Positions 13,901 through 26,429 of a stretch of 64,000 bases of DNA are shown piece by piece (the first letter of the stretch is position 1; each line of letters begins with the position of its first letter). The DNA lies in contig JABVXU010000017.1 in NCBI GenBank assembly GCA_013365365.1, forward strand, positions 62,001 through 126,000. The letters run 5' to 3'. Below the pieces are notes generated by a model. It made no database searches, was not told the origin of the DNA, and saw only the letters and a list, made by a program, of their open reading frames with translations. This stretch comes from Cruorifilaria tuberocauda. Taxonomy: Eukaryota > Nematoda > Chromadorea > Rhabditida > Onchocercidae. The position numbers were made by a program, and so were the translations under genes.

Positions 13901-15004
13901 CCGAAGCATACCTTCGTCTCGAATTTTCCAAAGTGCAGGATTACCTGAAAACAGACTAAAATTATTTTTATTAGCGTAAATTTAATTCAAATAAATTCAA
14001 AAGCATGAAAGTTGAATGAACTTTGATAGTATGACAGCAAGACAGAAATGTTCACCAAAAATGGAGCACCATGGATGTCCATCGTATTCAATATCTGTCT
14101 CTGATGGAGGCTCATCGTAGTCAGAATAAATTAAACGAACTTCACGGCCTAAAAAGTTTAATTTTGTTCAAGAAAATTCCTACAAATCTCTTCTGATCTT
14201 CTTTGAGATAACAATATGACAAATTCGAGTGTTATTCACCAAGCATTTTTCTCCATGAATTGATTTATTGAAATACATTTTGCAATAGAACTTGCTCAGT
14301 TCGTTCATTTGGATAGTTAAATAGTCATCTAATATATTAGTGTAACCTTCAATTTTGTAATTGTGAAACAATTGGCTCATTTCAACGCTCGTCTCGGAAG
14401 GCGGTTCGTCGTACTCGGAGTAAACGAGACATACTTCTCTTCCGCCTTAAAATTTGCTGATACTAATCGTTTCTATCCAAGAAAATTACTAAGTTATTTG
14501 GCATCACGGTAGATAATGCCGGTTGTCGAATCTTCTGAATATCTCGGTATTTTATTTATTTTTCTTAAAGTAAACTACAACTAAATTGAAATGTTCATTT
14601 AAAAGCTGATTACATCGTGGTGAGCAGTAATTATTAGTTCCATGTGGCGCATGATTGTAGTAGGAATTAATTTCATCAACTGCTGCAAATCATTATAATG
14701 AAATGTAGGAAATTATCAAAAATAATATATTATAGGTGATTATGGGTAAGTGCCACACTCACTCGACTTTGAACTTTGCCACCAAAAATATTGAGGTCCT
14801 TCTATTACTTCAACATCAGTTTCCGACGGAGTGCAATCGTACTCCGAAAATATAAGATGAACGCCTCGACCTAAAAAGTTCTCGACAGTATATCTATCAA
14901 AAATTAATTCCTCCTAATAAAGAAAAATATGTGTACCGACCATCATTATTGTTATCCACACTTTCTTTGCTTTCGTCATTTATCGGTGATGGTGGAGAAT
15001 GCAT
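10961..15004 (-). CDS. Unrecognised gene of symmetric phase-1 micro-exons with repeated YSEYD-PPSET module
   Basis: I do not recognise the family. I trace exons (5' to 3') at 15004-14941, 14870-14763, 14682-14614, 14445-14347, 14148-14056, 13944-13912, 13626-13558, 13392-13357, 12555-12496, 12042-11962, 11816-11763 and 11506-11408, plus a possible last exon at 11070-10961 (stop TAG). Every junction is phase 1, so each internal exon (33-108 bases) is a symmetric cassette. Four exons carry one module: GRGVHLIFSEYD-CTPSET, GREVCLVYSEYDEPPSET, GREVRLIYSDYDEPPSET and GHETHLIYSEYTEPKSEA. Three carry another ending before the donor: HEGLNTG, GQELNTG and NASLNTG. The full chain gives about 324 residues. 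The first exon reads MHSPPSPINDESKES; no signal peptide is seen, but the frame is open upstream to an acceptor-like CAAG, so an earlier exon is possible. The donors of exons 1, 4 and 7 are weak. The last exon and the exact number of cassettes are uncertain. The gene lies tail-side of the Cys-rich gene on the same strand. Confidence 0.6.
12063..12122. repeat. TA-rich microsatellite
   Basis: Runs of alternating TA, interrupted by TTATTATCAGATATACAT, lie in an intron of the micro-exon gene. The two TA blocks can pair with each other. This is simple-sequence DNA with no further function visible. Confidence 0.8.
12193..12390 (+). CDS. Possible small secreted protein, antisense inside an intron
   Basis: This single open frame encodes 65 residues. 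It starts MLLIYYRFLTSLLLLYSQ, which resembles a signal peptide, and continues as a short D/S/N-rich tail (PLSDDENSSNSS). It lies on the plus strand within an intron (12043-12495) of the minus-strand micro-exon gene. There is no homologue that I recognise and no clear trans-splice site, so it may be a chance frame. Confidence 0.25.
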   Translation: MLLIYYRFLTSLLLLYSQANGNYDLPLPLSDDENSSNSSLIASFTPISLFNKMMIDVFNKGEIII

Positions 15005-15198
15005 TATAATGGGATTATGAAACAACCGTCTTGAATAAGTACAAAAGTGCACAGTGAAGAAAAGAAAATAATTCATTTATTTTATAATTATTTGGAAAGT
15101 TTCCGGAAATTCAATGTGGAAATTTTCGGATGACAGCTTATATCAGAATGATTTAATTGCATTTCTTGCAGTCATCAAAAGTGAACAGTTTGGTGAAG

Positions 15199-15354
15199 AT
15201 GGGCACTATAACAATTATTATAATTATTGCTGCTGCCGTTATTTTATACTTTTTTTGCTATTATAGAAAGCAGGTTATCGTCATATCTAAATTGGGAAAC
15301 TTAAACTCACTCCTTTTTCCTGAGACTGATTTCAGCAAAGATTTATTGCAATGA
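15199..15354 (+). CDS. Possible 51-residue single-pass membrane micropeptide
   Basis: The ATG at 15199 follows a good acceptor (TTTCTTGCAG, ending at 15170) that could accept a spliced leader. The frame reads MGTITIIIIIAAAVILYFF followed by CYYRKQ: a strong hydrophobic helix then a basic stop-transfer segment. A stop follows after 51 codons. A donor-like GT after RKQ would make it a first exon instead. It is head-to-head with the micro-exon gene, whose first ATG is 195 bases away on the other strand. I know of no homologue. Confidence 0.3.
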   Translation: MGTITIIIIIAAAVILYFFCYYRKQVIVISKLGNLNSLLFPETDFSKDLLQ

Positions 15355-15868
15355 AATAAAAATAGCAAAGCTATGAAACCTGAAACTGATTTGAGATAGG
15401 AAAAAAAAGAAATCCGTACGGACTATCACTGATCATATCAAAAAGAATATGAGAGGTAATTATTTTCAATTTGACGCCTTTTTCAGAGAAGGATATATGA
15501 AAGAAAGACCCAAGAGGAAAGGTCATCAAGTGGATATAGGCCAGGTTCCAGAACTGCAATTGGAGAGGTCGATTTCATACTGATTATAAAATTCAATTTT
15601 AATTTAACTTAGAAATGAAATAGCAAGCAAGATTGAAAATAATCATCATACTAACTTTTCACCTGCTCAATTCAATTTTATTTAAGCAAAACTTTTCCAT
15701 CCAAAACTTATTAGGTGCGTGCTTACCTATACATTATTTTCAGAGCTCAAATTACTTAACTCCGACAATGACACGAGGCCGCTCCATTCATATTGAACCA
15801 GCTTAACGTTTATTCTAATTTCAATTTCCATGTAAAAAATTAACAATGTGCGAAGTATCGATGATTGA

Positions 15869-18800
15869 TTATGAAGAGAATAATGTAAAATTTTCAAGAA
15901 ATTGATTCAAAAACATTGAAGCCCATATTGCTATTCGTTGGTGATTGAGCCTGATTGCTAAAAAATTCATTTTTCAAATAATTTTAAAGATTTTCATTTA
16001 TTAAATGATTCTGGAAGAATTTTTCATAAATTTTATCATACTGAAATTAAATTTAGTCAAGCTTTACTGCATAACTATTTGATCTAAATTTTCTAGAAAC
16101 TATATGCACTTTTAATAAATGTATAAACTTTGTAAAACGTTTTTTGAACAGTAACAGTTATTTTTCCAAATTTGTTAAGACAAAAATTACTTAATTTACT
16201 CATTACCTTAGTGGACAAATTCTTTTGCAACAACATAGTACGCCATCGAGAGCTTTTACGTAAGAATGTGTAATATTATGTACACCTCTACATATATATG
16301 ATCGAGTTTCCCATAGTTTCGCGTATTTGCAGTAATTTAGCACCGTTAATTCCGGTTTTTCATTTACTAATTTTGGTATATTATCGATGCATCCACGCTT
16401 AAAAGTATTTGACGCATGAAAAAGGATTGAGATTGAATATAAATAATTTAATTTAATCGGTCTCTTCAATTTAAAAACAAAGCCGAATGAAATTAAAAAA
16501 AATTATCAATAACTTTTTTCGTCTGAAAAATAATTGTCTTAAATTTTGTTTCACGTCAATTTTTGGTAAAATATAATTTACTGAAAATTTTTAACTGTGA
16601 TTTATGAAGTTAAGCCTTAGCAATTTATTTTTCATGAGAGCTACTCTGATAATGGAACTCTTTTAATACTATCGATTTACAAAAAATTAACTCAACCATT
16701 TCTCTCTAGATAAGTTTTCATTGATAAAATCCAAACTTACTTGCCTCTGACCGTTGAAAGAATGAAAATCGAAGCAACCCAAATTTGTTTTACAATCTAT
16801 GCGCTTTAAATCATCCGTAATATAACATTTAGAGTAACCAGACGGTTCTCTGTCTTCTGCATAGAGACGTAACGCTGATGGCAGCAAATGCTCGATCAAA
16901 TTCTTGAAATCTGAAGAAGGAAATAATTAATCACAAAATTACTGGGAATATCTTTAACTTTACATTTACTCTAATTTTGACTTAATACCCCCAATTCGCC
17001 GTCGATAGAACGCTTATATTCATTGACTCTTTAATTATTTCTTATAATAAAATTGAAGTTATAAAGAAAGGGAGAGTTTAAATTATTGCTAACCGTTGCA
17101 TGGTTTTGTTGAATTCGATTGACATCGTTGTACAAATGTTTTACTTTGATACCGTCTGAGTACTGCAAAACGTTTCGAATTTTCAACTTCAGCTTTTCTT
17201 TTTGCTGGACGTAATGTATAAATACCAAATGAAATACTTGTACTTTTAATCTTGACAAAAGTAACACAAATTGGTGTACTATTTGTTACCTGAAATTGAA
17301 CTTAGAAAGAAAATGAATGAGGTTAAAGTATTAAAGAGATTTTCAGTTTCATTCTTTGCAAAATTCTACTCAGATATGTTGAGCATATGATAAAGTTAAT
17401 AATAATTATGTGTGCACATACTGAAAGACATTTATCTCATCAAAAAAATTTCTTTATTTCTCGACTGATTTTTGAAAAATTTGAGGATTGGTATGATTGC
17501 TTGTAATAATAATTATTGCCTAATGCTTGATGAATTCATAATGTCGTTTCCATTAAAATTCAATGGAAGACTTATGCTTGCTTAGGAAATTCTGCGCTCA
17601 AATGAAATTAATACTTACCACTTTTCTAATGAAAATACCCGTAAAATCAATTTTTCGACTAAATGAGTATAAATCAATTGTTAATGGTCCACTTTCAGTA
17701 TATGATTCGTAACAAGCTGGCCTTAGCAGAGTTTTTTTGTATTGCTCGAAATAATCAGTCATGTTTTCATCACAAGTTTTCTGTAGAATAATAAGAAATG
17801 GTTGAAAACCAGGAATAGACTTAAATTTATTAATTATCGGGGATTTAAAATTTTAGAAATTTTTCTTCAAGTAAAAAGAATGAATTTACTGTGAAAAATG
17901 ACAAAATTCTCCGTTGCAATGAAGTGATCTTTATTGATTGGAAAATGAATTATGCTTAAATTTTCAAAAACTTCAAGGCTGTCCAAGAGAGACGATTATC
18001 GTCATCAGATATACTCAGAATGACTCATCCGATGCATATCCGGAAATACTTCTCTATTTTCTCAAACGTTTTTTAATTCAAAAGCTATCAGATTGGAAAT
18101 TTTGTGATTTTCACTTAAATTTTAAGTAAAAAACATACAGTTTGCTTCTGATAAGGGAAAAATAAATCCATTAAAAGATCTAAATAGCTCATTTGTTGTT
18201 TGCATTCACATTTGAAAAACTGATAAGTGATGTGCTGATGTACATAATCTTTACGATGGCAGTTCTGTGGTCGCAATGGGTATACATTTAGTACTTCACA
18301 AACCAAGTGCCTGCAAGGAAGAGAAACTTGAAATGATGAAAAAACCGTAAAAATCATTTCGAAGTCGTTGGCGTATTTTGGCAATAAGTGAGATTTTTGT
18401 CCGATCATGCAATTACGCCATCTTAACATGCATAGTTTCAATAACTAAGAAGGCTGATTTTCAAGTTTCATAAAATTATCCAACGAAATTTTGAAAGGAA
18501 TGGTGGCGTTCGCACGAGTTTTCAAAAAATTAAACTTACTGATCGGGGAATTCCTTACGTGCTACTCGATAAATCATCTCGATCTGATAAGATACTCCAC
18601 CAATCATGAGAATTTCTTGCTCGAAATGAAAATCAAATGATCGCCAACATACTGCAAGATAAAATTTACTGATGCCAAAAGTTACCTTTTACTCGTTTTG
18701 TCTTTATTTGTCCTTTTAAATGATTGAACTTACTTTCCGACAAATCATTCTTAATGCGCTTCATAAAAACTTGAGTCAAATATGCTACGGCTTTGATATG

Positions 18801-21800
18801 ACATCGAAATGCAACACTAAAATGGATTCTTCACATAATTTTTATTTCAGTAAAAATCACTGCAACATTGTTTGAATTTCTTATTGAAACTGTCGAAATT
18901 AAAAAAATTGAAATTCTATTGGAGTTTAAAATTTAAAACTTCAATGAGTTTTAGAGCTCAAACTATAAGTGTAACTAATTAAATCTTGAAATAATAATCA
19001 GAATTTTGCCGATTTGAAAGAGAACCATAATTAAATTCAGTAAATTCATTTTATAAATATTTTCAGATGAACTTATATTTAATTTTATTATAAAGAACTT
19101 GAATTTAAAATTCCAAATTCAATATCAAGTAGTTTTCAAAAAAATACAACATATGAAACAAAATAATCCAACTTTCGCAAATCTCTTGGTTTTAGACCAA
19201 TTTGATATTTGCTTTTTGCAAGATTATTATTGCCCCAATGATTGCACAAATTTCCGCGATTACAACAGCACTGATATTTTGCTTGAACGTGAGAGACGTA
19301 TAATAAGTCATTGAGACATTGCGGTCCAATCAACTGACAGAAAACACTTTCAATTGAATTGCATTTCTTGTCCGTGTCTGCTTTTGCTTCCAAAAGTATA
19401 CTGAAATATTTGTAGACTTTTCGCTATATGCGTATTTTTGAATTGTTGCTTAATTATAATATAAAAGATTGAACTTTGCAAATCAGAAAAAAGATTGCTG
19501 TTATTCCAACTGAGCTATATGAAACCATCCATAATAAACCTAATTGTATTATAACTTGCTAGAAGAACGAAATTTCCGACTTATCGAAAATTATTTCTAC
19601 ATTTCATCTGCAATATATTCCTCAATGAAATTTATCTTCTAAATGTTATTTATCCCACAAAATTCGATATGACTTTTTAGAAAAATGAAATATATCACAG
19701 AATTTCACGGAAATCAGAAGGTCGCTTTCATTTATCACATCTATTTCGTATAAATATAATAAATATATGTCAAAATCACTATCAATCTGAGGTTTAGGTT
19801 AACATCCACTTGTTCAATGGCGTGAAAAGTTTTTTCGTAATACTCTTTTACAGATATTTTACAGACAGGATCTTATCAATGTACAAGGATGACTGGTGAA
19901 GATAATCTGGATCATAATCATCGATAGGAAGAAGAAAAATGTGGAAGTGCAAACTGAAATTATTACCTTTCTGTTTCACCTCCTTTAAATTCAATCCAAA
20001 AGTCAGCAATGCAATACGGAGTACGAAATGGCAAATCTTTCCGCTTTAACCTGTCCAGTTCAATCGGATTAATGATAGTTTGCGGGCCGTATACTATGAA
20101 TTGACCCACAGCACAGTGCCAAAGTGGGACATTACGAATGGTCGAAATTTCTTCTTGATCATCTTGAGAATTATATGGCTTTTAGTCATATTTTAATTTT
20201 AATCAATTTCTCTAACTAATTACTTGCATTCTTACATTTAATTATTTTCATTCAAACTCAAATTGATTTTAAGTAACTTTGATAATTTTATAATCATAAT
20301 TTTGTTCAACTTTTTCGGTCTTTTCGTAGAATATCATTTTCCAATACGAAGATGAAAACGATTGCTTGTGAAAGTAAGCGGAATAAAATTATAGAAAATT
20401 TTATGGAAATGATGAATATATCAATAAAATCATTCCAATCAATATTGAATCTTAAGGATGATTTTATTCTAGTAATTAATTGAACACTTCAATAATTTCT
20501 AACTCATGATTTCCTGAAATCAATGTTCTATCACTCACAATTATCATCATTAATAGAGCTTACCAGTTATTGTGAGCTTGCTGTAGATGAAATCTCGGTA
20601 TATCCAAGAGTTTGCTAGCGTACCATATACATTTGTACGCAATTTATTAGCTAAATGGAAATTTCGCACTTCGATGTTTGTTTTCCATGTCTCACGATTC
20701 ACTTCCACATTATTTACTGTTTTATCATATATCGTGTATGCACAAAGTTCCGGTCTCTTATAACAACAACAAAGTACAAAATATTCCCTTATTGAGGCAT
20801 ATTTGATGCATTCACCATCCGGAATTTGTGCAACACTATATTCTGAACAAAAGTGGCCTCGCAAAGCTAAGGCTACAAGTGAATTCTGAAATACGTTTTC
20901 TGAAAAATGTTTAAGATTATATTTAAAAATATTAAAAACTAAAAAAGTTAGAAGAAAAAGACTAGAGCGAAAAGTGCAAATTCCTTAAAGTTGCATCGTT
21001 TTTCTAAAAATAAATTGTATGGATTGAAATCTTATCGAGAGAAATCGGTCTATTTATTCATTAATCTAAATCAAATGAATTTTTTAGAAGAAATAAGATC
21101 GCACGCATTCGATTGTTTTGTTCTTATTACGGCAACGAACATACATTTTCACGTTCCGATGATTGCTTCATCAAGTCGATCATATTCCAGTGCATTCTTC
21201 CCAAATGTACTTTAGCTGGGATATTTACGTCGAGCATAAACATGCACGGCATATCACTCATCTGGAACACGAATTCGAAATACTGATATCCAGTTTTAAA
21301 TCAATTTCTCATGCAATAATGATATTTGAGGATATTAATTTCTCTTTTCATTTCCTGTCAAAATTACGTGGAGGACTGAATCAAAAAATCCATTTACTTC
21401 TTTTTCACCTTCATCATTGATGCAGTAACCGGAATTATTCCGAAATGTTGCTACCGCAGTGATATCTGGATCCGTAAGACGACGCTTGTAGAATTCCGTA
21501 GCAAGATCTTCGATTATTTCGCTATCTGTTTTATTCTGCAGCATTCAAAACTATTGACAGATAAGATTACGCATTTCAAATCCTTTAAAGAAAACATATG
21601 TTTCCGTGAATGAATATCACATAGATATGCACATAAATATATTCACGCAAACACAAACATGCAAATATACCTACTCAAAAACATTCACGTAACATATCGG
21701 CCTAAACTATTCTGTAAGAAAAATTAGGAAATTTGTAATGATATGAAACATAATAAGACATGTAATGCCCGTTCTGAACTACCTCATAGTGTTCACATGA

Positions 21801-22883
21801 TTTGCAGCAATAATATATAACTTCGATGAGAATTTTCTGCCGTTCTTCATTTCTAAGTTCTTTATCACTCACTTTTAAATCACTGAAATACTTTATATGC
21901 AACTTCCATGATTCACTGAACGCTTCTTTATTTTATAAAGTATAGTCAAGCGACGACTACTTTCAATTATTATTAGGAATTGAAGAACAGTTCATTATTA
22001 TGTATTTTCAAATCTTGAAATTAATATCCACTTTCTTTGCTATTTTTTCAAGAGAAATATTTACGGCAGAAAAAAGCAAAATCCAAATTTATAGAAAAAT
22101 GTAAGAAGATACCAACATATAAGAAACATTAGTGGTTAGATTCATAAATGAGAAACCATAAATTCCGGAAACAGCTCCAGTGCATCTCAAATGTATATTA
22201 TGTTCCAACAAAGATGACATTCCATTCCGATAAAGATGAAATTTTATTGCCGTTATCAAATCAATCGCCCACCAACAGAATGGTTTCTCGATCTTTTAAA
22301 ATTAATTTAAAAATTTGGAACCGATAAATTAAATCATATAGTAAGTCAAAATTTAAATGTTTAAAACTGACGGTAGAAGGCTGGGAAGTTTTACTAAGAA
22401 GCTGCAATATAAGTGTTATTAGACAAATATAACTGAATTATATGGATTACTGCTTAAAGAAAAAATCTTTATTTAATAATATAGACCTGTTTATTGATGG
22501 GTGAAAGTTTCTGCTGAAACTAATTCTCAAATTCAGCAAGACGAATATGAACATTTTAATGAAATACGATTTAAATAAAACTTACAGTAGGAGTGCATCG
22601 TGCTACACTAACATTATTCCCCTTTCTAACTGTTATAAAACCTGTAAATACTCTTTTTAACTTTTTAGCAATTTACTTTCAATGTTCAGTTAATATTTGG
22701 AGACGAAATAAAAAACTCATTTCAAGTTCATACTGCAGAAACATACACTAATCATTGAAGAGTATCACTACTGGTTTTCTTTATTTCGGTTATTAGATGT
22801 CTTAGATAACGATAATTTGATGAAAATTCAATACCTAAAATTATTAACGTGAAGAGTTTAGGAAACAGTGAATTAACAACCAT
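15869..22883 (-). CDS. Unrecognised large secreted protein with repeated Cys modules (CCC-x4-LC type)
   Basis: I do not recognise a named family. Nineteen exons with matching phases are traced (5' to 3'): 22883-22835, 22641-22586, 22292-22117, 21915-21783, 21535-21398, 21261-21145, 20885-20564, 20162-19980, 19871-19804, 19423-19198, 18889-18835, 18816-18734, 18651-18540, 18310-18139, 17780-17619, 17289-17094, 16910-16741, 16397-16207 and 15950-15869, giving about 896 residues. The first exon reads MVVNSLFPKLFTLIIL, a signal peptide, directly behind a TTTTAG acceptor. Modules repeat a pattern of spaced cysteines ending in a cluster: CCKSCEHY, CCCYKRPELC, CCCNRGNLCN, CECKQQ and CCCKRIC. A shared lead-in recurs: GFITVRKGNNVSVARC, VSIRNSNNVAVIFTEIK and VTNSTPICVTFVKIK. 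The spacing recalls three-finger (Ly6/activin-receptor) folds, but that is inference. There is no transmembrane segment in the traced part. An alternative last exon, 15801-15756, keeps frame as well. Small exons could still be missing. Confidence 0.7.
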
Positions 22884-22884
22884 T

Positions 22885-22895
22885 CTAAAATAGAA
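22885..22895 (-). promoter_or_regulatory. Likely trans-splice acceptor
   Basis: Reading the minus strand, TTCTATTTTAG ends one base before the start codon of the Cys-rich secreted protein, and no upstream coding exon is apparent. This is the layout expected for spliced-leader addition in nematodes. It could instead be an ordinary intron acceptor behind a non-coding first exon. Confidence 0.4.
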
Positions 22896-23971
22896 TTTAA
22901 CTACGCAATAAGCTTTTTTTAGATTAAGGTAAGTTATTTAAAATTATGTCGTTTCCGGGCAACATTTATTATGCGTTTATCATTTTATTCATCTTTAAAT
23001 ATTTAAAGTCCAAACGTATTTATCTTTTTTCCTTCCATTACATTTCACTTCAATCACCAGCTGTAATAAATTATATTTTCTGGATTAATAATAACTGATT
23101 TTTGAATAATGATAGGATGCATAAATCATTTCACATTTCATCTATCATACTGCAACTGAGAACTTCTTTAAATCTGATAACATTATCGCAATCATTTATG
23201 AGTAATGTATCCATATGAAAATTAAACGATACTATCCGTTGAGATGTATGATTTATAAGAGATTGAGAAGATCATTTCTCGCTGTATAATAAAAAGAGAA
23301 ATTATGTAATTTGAAATGATATCAATCTTGAGAAATGATATTTCGCTGTCCGGTGAGTAATAGCTTTGTCCTCTCTTCTCCTTTCCTCTTTTTTCTCCTC
23401 TACAGTTTTGCTTATAAATCGCTCTGTCCATTGGAATTTATTTTCACAATCGCTAACAGAATAGGAAAAAAACATTCTTCATTTTTTCGCGGTGCTGTAT
23501 ACAAATATATAAATATTGTTCCGAAGTGAAGCAATACATTTCTACAAATGTTTAATCACTATCTCCTATCTCCTATCACTACTATAGTAATTACTGTTAT
23601 TAGCAATGAAGCATTTATCCTACAGGTATTTCAACTCGTCTATTATCACCGATAAAAATCATTATTTTATCAGAAAGTTATGGTTTGATGAACTTTGTGA
23701 AAATGATTTCTGTTTGCTTCACCAAGTAATATTTCCTTGGATAATTCAGACAAAATTCCTAGCTTATAATTAAGTAGTCGTTATAATGATTTAAATTACT
23801 GTAAAATGCATGGTATTGAATTTGTAGAAATTATTTGATAAAAAACTTTGATTGACTACAAAGGTCCTGTTTGTATTAGCTTGTAAAAGGAAATGCTATC
23901 AAAATTGAAATATTTTGGGAAATATTATAGATGTGATCAAATCATTTCTCAGTAATTGCTAATTTAGTAAC
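22896..23971. other. Intergenic region between divergent genes
   Basis: This stretch separates the minus-strand Cys-rich gene from the plus-strand Cys/Gln-rich gene, so it probably carries both promoters. Open frames on both strands (23222-23431 minus, 23335-23529 plus) overlap each other in CT/GA-rich sequence and look like chance. A missing signal-peptide exon of the plus-strand gene may lie here, but I could not identify one with the right phase. Confidence 0.4.
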
Positions 23972-25112
23972 ATGTTTATTCTTGAAACAAAACTGGAAAT
24001 TACAGTTTTTCAGTGTCAAAATTGTCGGTGCATACCGGATTACTGTCCACAAACAGTACCTCGATCATTATGCCCTTGTGATGGAATACAAGCAGCATGC
24101 AGTCATACAACCGCTGATATGCAAGCTGTTATCACTAATGCAAGAAATGTGCAACAACAGCAACTTGTGATACCACAAACACCGGCTGTGAAATATTTCC
24201 TAATTCAACAGCCAATTCAATCAGTGCCTGTACAAATACCTAGTCAGATTGTGGTAGAGAATCAACAACAGCAGCAGCAGCAGTTAGTGCAAACGTTGGC
24301 ATCACTGCAGCAACAGATTTTATCTCAACAAATAAGAGTAAGTGGGATACAGCACCCGAGTACATCACCTGTTTATGTTATACGAACTATTGAGCAACCG
24401 GGTCAGGTGTTACGACAAGTACAGCAGATATCAGAACCAGCGATACCATCACAATATGTTCCTGCGATTCCAATACAGCAAACACAAATGATATTCGTAC
24501 CTTCGGTGCAACAACTGATACCGCAAACACAATCGTTTATTTTACCTCTTCAAATTCCTCTGCAAACAGTTACTTTGCAAGTTCCAGGTAATTTTAATTC
24601 AGATTTAAATATTAATAATAGGCTTTTTTCAAAAAAAAACTGCATCTAATTCAAGATAAAATCGATTTGATAGAATAGAATTGAATTTCAATAGAAGAAC
24701 CAATGATAATTTTGAAATTCATGACTGTTTGTTTACTGAAAATTAAAAGAAAAACCTGACAAAAAATTTAGTGACAATGGCAGAACATTGCACTCCTCGA
24801 ATAAATGCTTGTCCAGTTGGATTACCGTCTATCCATGCTGTCACAGAATGTGATAATATCACCAATACTGCAGGTTAATTCTTCCACCACTACCAAAATA
24901 TTTATATCGTTAAAATTAACATTAAATATTACAACGACTATATTATTTTGGTTTTATCAAACTTTTTTACATTTTTAAAGCTATTTTATTTTCTTGTTAC
25001 CATGTTTTATCATATAGAATTTTTAGCCACACGTTGTATCACGGCAGAAGAAGCACGAAAATTGTACACTTGTCTTCCACATTTTAATTTCAATAAATTG
25101 TGGGATAATTAA
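23972..25112 (+). CDS. Unrecognised Cys-rich and Gln-rich protein, probably secreted, 5' end unsure
   Basis: Three exons join in phase: 24014-24587, 24772-24873 and 25027-25112 (stop TAA). The first begins with dense cysteines (CQNCRC, DYCPQ, LCPCDG), then about 140 residues rich in Gln, Pro, Val and Ile with a seven-Gln run, periodic IPxQ/VPxQ motifs and no cysteine. The last two exons return to spaced cysteines (EHCTPRINACPVG, TECDNI, TRCITAEEARKLYTC). The ATG at 23972 is in frame, but the sequence between it and 24014 ends in TTTTTCAG, a strong acceptor. The true start, perhaps a signal-peptide exon, is therefore probably further upstream. If 23972 is used, the protein is 267 residues. Cys-flanked Gln-rich proteins are common among nematode extracellular matrix, eggshell or cuticle components, but the role here is inference. 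Confidence 0.6.
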
Positions 25113-26429
25113 TTTCTCACAATTATTCACTTCATGAATAGTCCATTAAATTATTGTTGCATTGGACAGATCCAAATGATCAATTACGATGATTTTTTTA
25201 TTTCGAGCCATTTGAAATCAAAATGAAACTTTCGGAACAATTAGTGCTTGTTTTTAAAAAAGATAAACAAGAAATGATATCAATTGACAGAATTTTTGAC
25301 GTTCTTTAATAATGCTTTGTTTTATCAACAATTAATGAACTCTCGTAATTCTCATGTTTTATTCTTACTGAATATAATAAAAATTGTTGCCGTTAACAAT
25401 GTATCGTTGGAATCAAATTTCAGTGAAGAAATGTGTATAGTTGATGGCGATGACTAAGTTCAATTTTTGAAATGAAGGGCAAGAAAAGTGATGATTCCTT
25501 TCTTCATTCTGTGAATCTCACAGTCTTCTTCCTTTATTTCAAATTCAAAATCTGCATGAAAGAAATTTAGAGAATTCTATAAAAGAATAATACTCGACAA
25601 CAACAAAAATAATTTTGAATGTTTCGATGAAACGTCAAAGAGAGCAAACATAATTTTACTGTAATATAAAATAAAATTTGGAAGTAGAAAGAAAAAAAAT
25701 TAGAAATGAGGAGAATTCAAAAGTAAATAGCTGTTTAATTGCTGAAAAAATAGACGACATGTCTTTTTTTTAAATAGTAAATTATGTTTGAAATTCAGAT
25801 TTTAACTTAGAGATATTTATTGTTTTTTAGAGATTCATTAATTCTCCTGACCACAAACAATTATTATAAAATAAAAAGCAATGAATTAGCTTTGCTATCA
25901 TTGCTGTTCAATAACACAGGTAATATTTCAAGTTCAAGAAGCATACGGATAATTTTGCCGTGCAGAAGTAATTTCAATCGCTCAAAACTAACCATGTGGA
26001 CATCCAGAATTGGATAGTTTTCTAATAGCAGAATCTCATTAGTTCAGTATTCTCTTCTCATGTCGTGCTTGTCTTTTGATCAATTCCACATGTGTTTTAA
26101 TAATTTTAAAAATAGCTTCGTTTCCACTCATTCTTTTCATGTTTTCCAAAGTAGCTTGATGAATTAAAAAATAAAGAGAAAATGTAAAGTATCGATTTAA
26201 TTCTTCAAAAAATAAATTTAAATCTGATTTATATAAATTTTTTAAAATGCGATTCAGAGAAGATATAATTTCGAATAAGAACGAAAGAAATTTTGTCGTT
26301 TTCAACATTTTCATTCAATATAGAAATTACTTTCGTGGAAGATTAAATTAAGCAATGTGAGATTCTGAGTTGCTGCTTACAAGATTTCAGGAATAGAATT
26401 ACTTCTCTGATCTAATTAACATTAATTTA

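Noticed and set aside
21163..21420. Plus-strand frame of 85 codons
   Set aside because: It is a shadow of two exons of the minus-strand Cys-rich gene (21261-21145 and 21535-21398).
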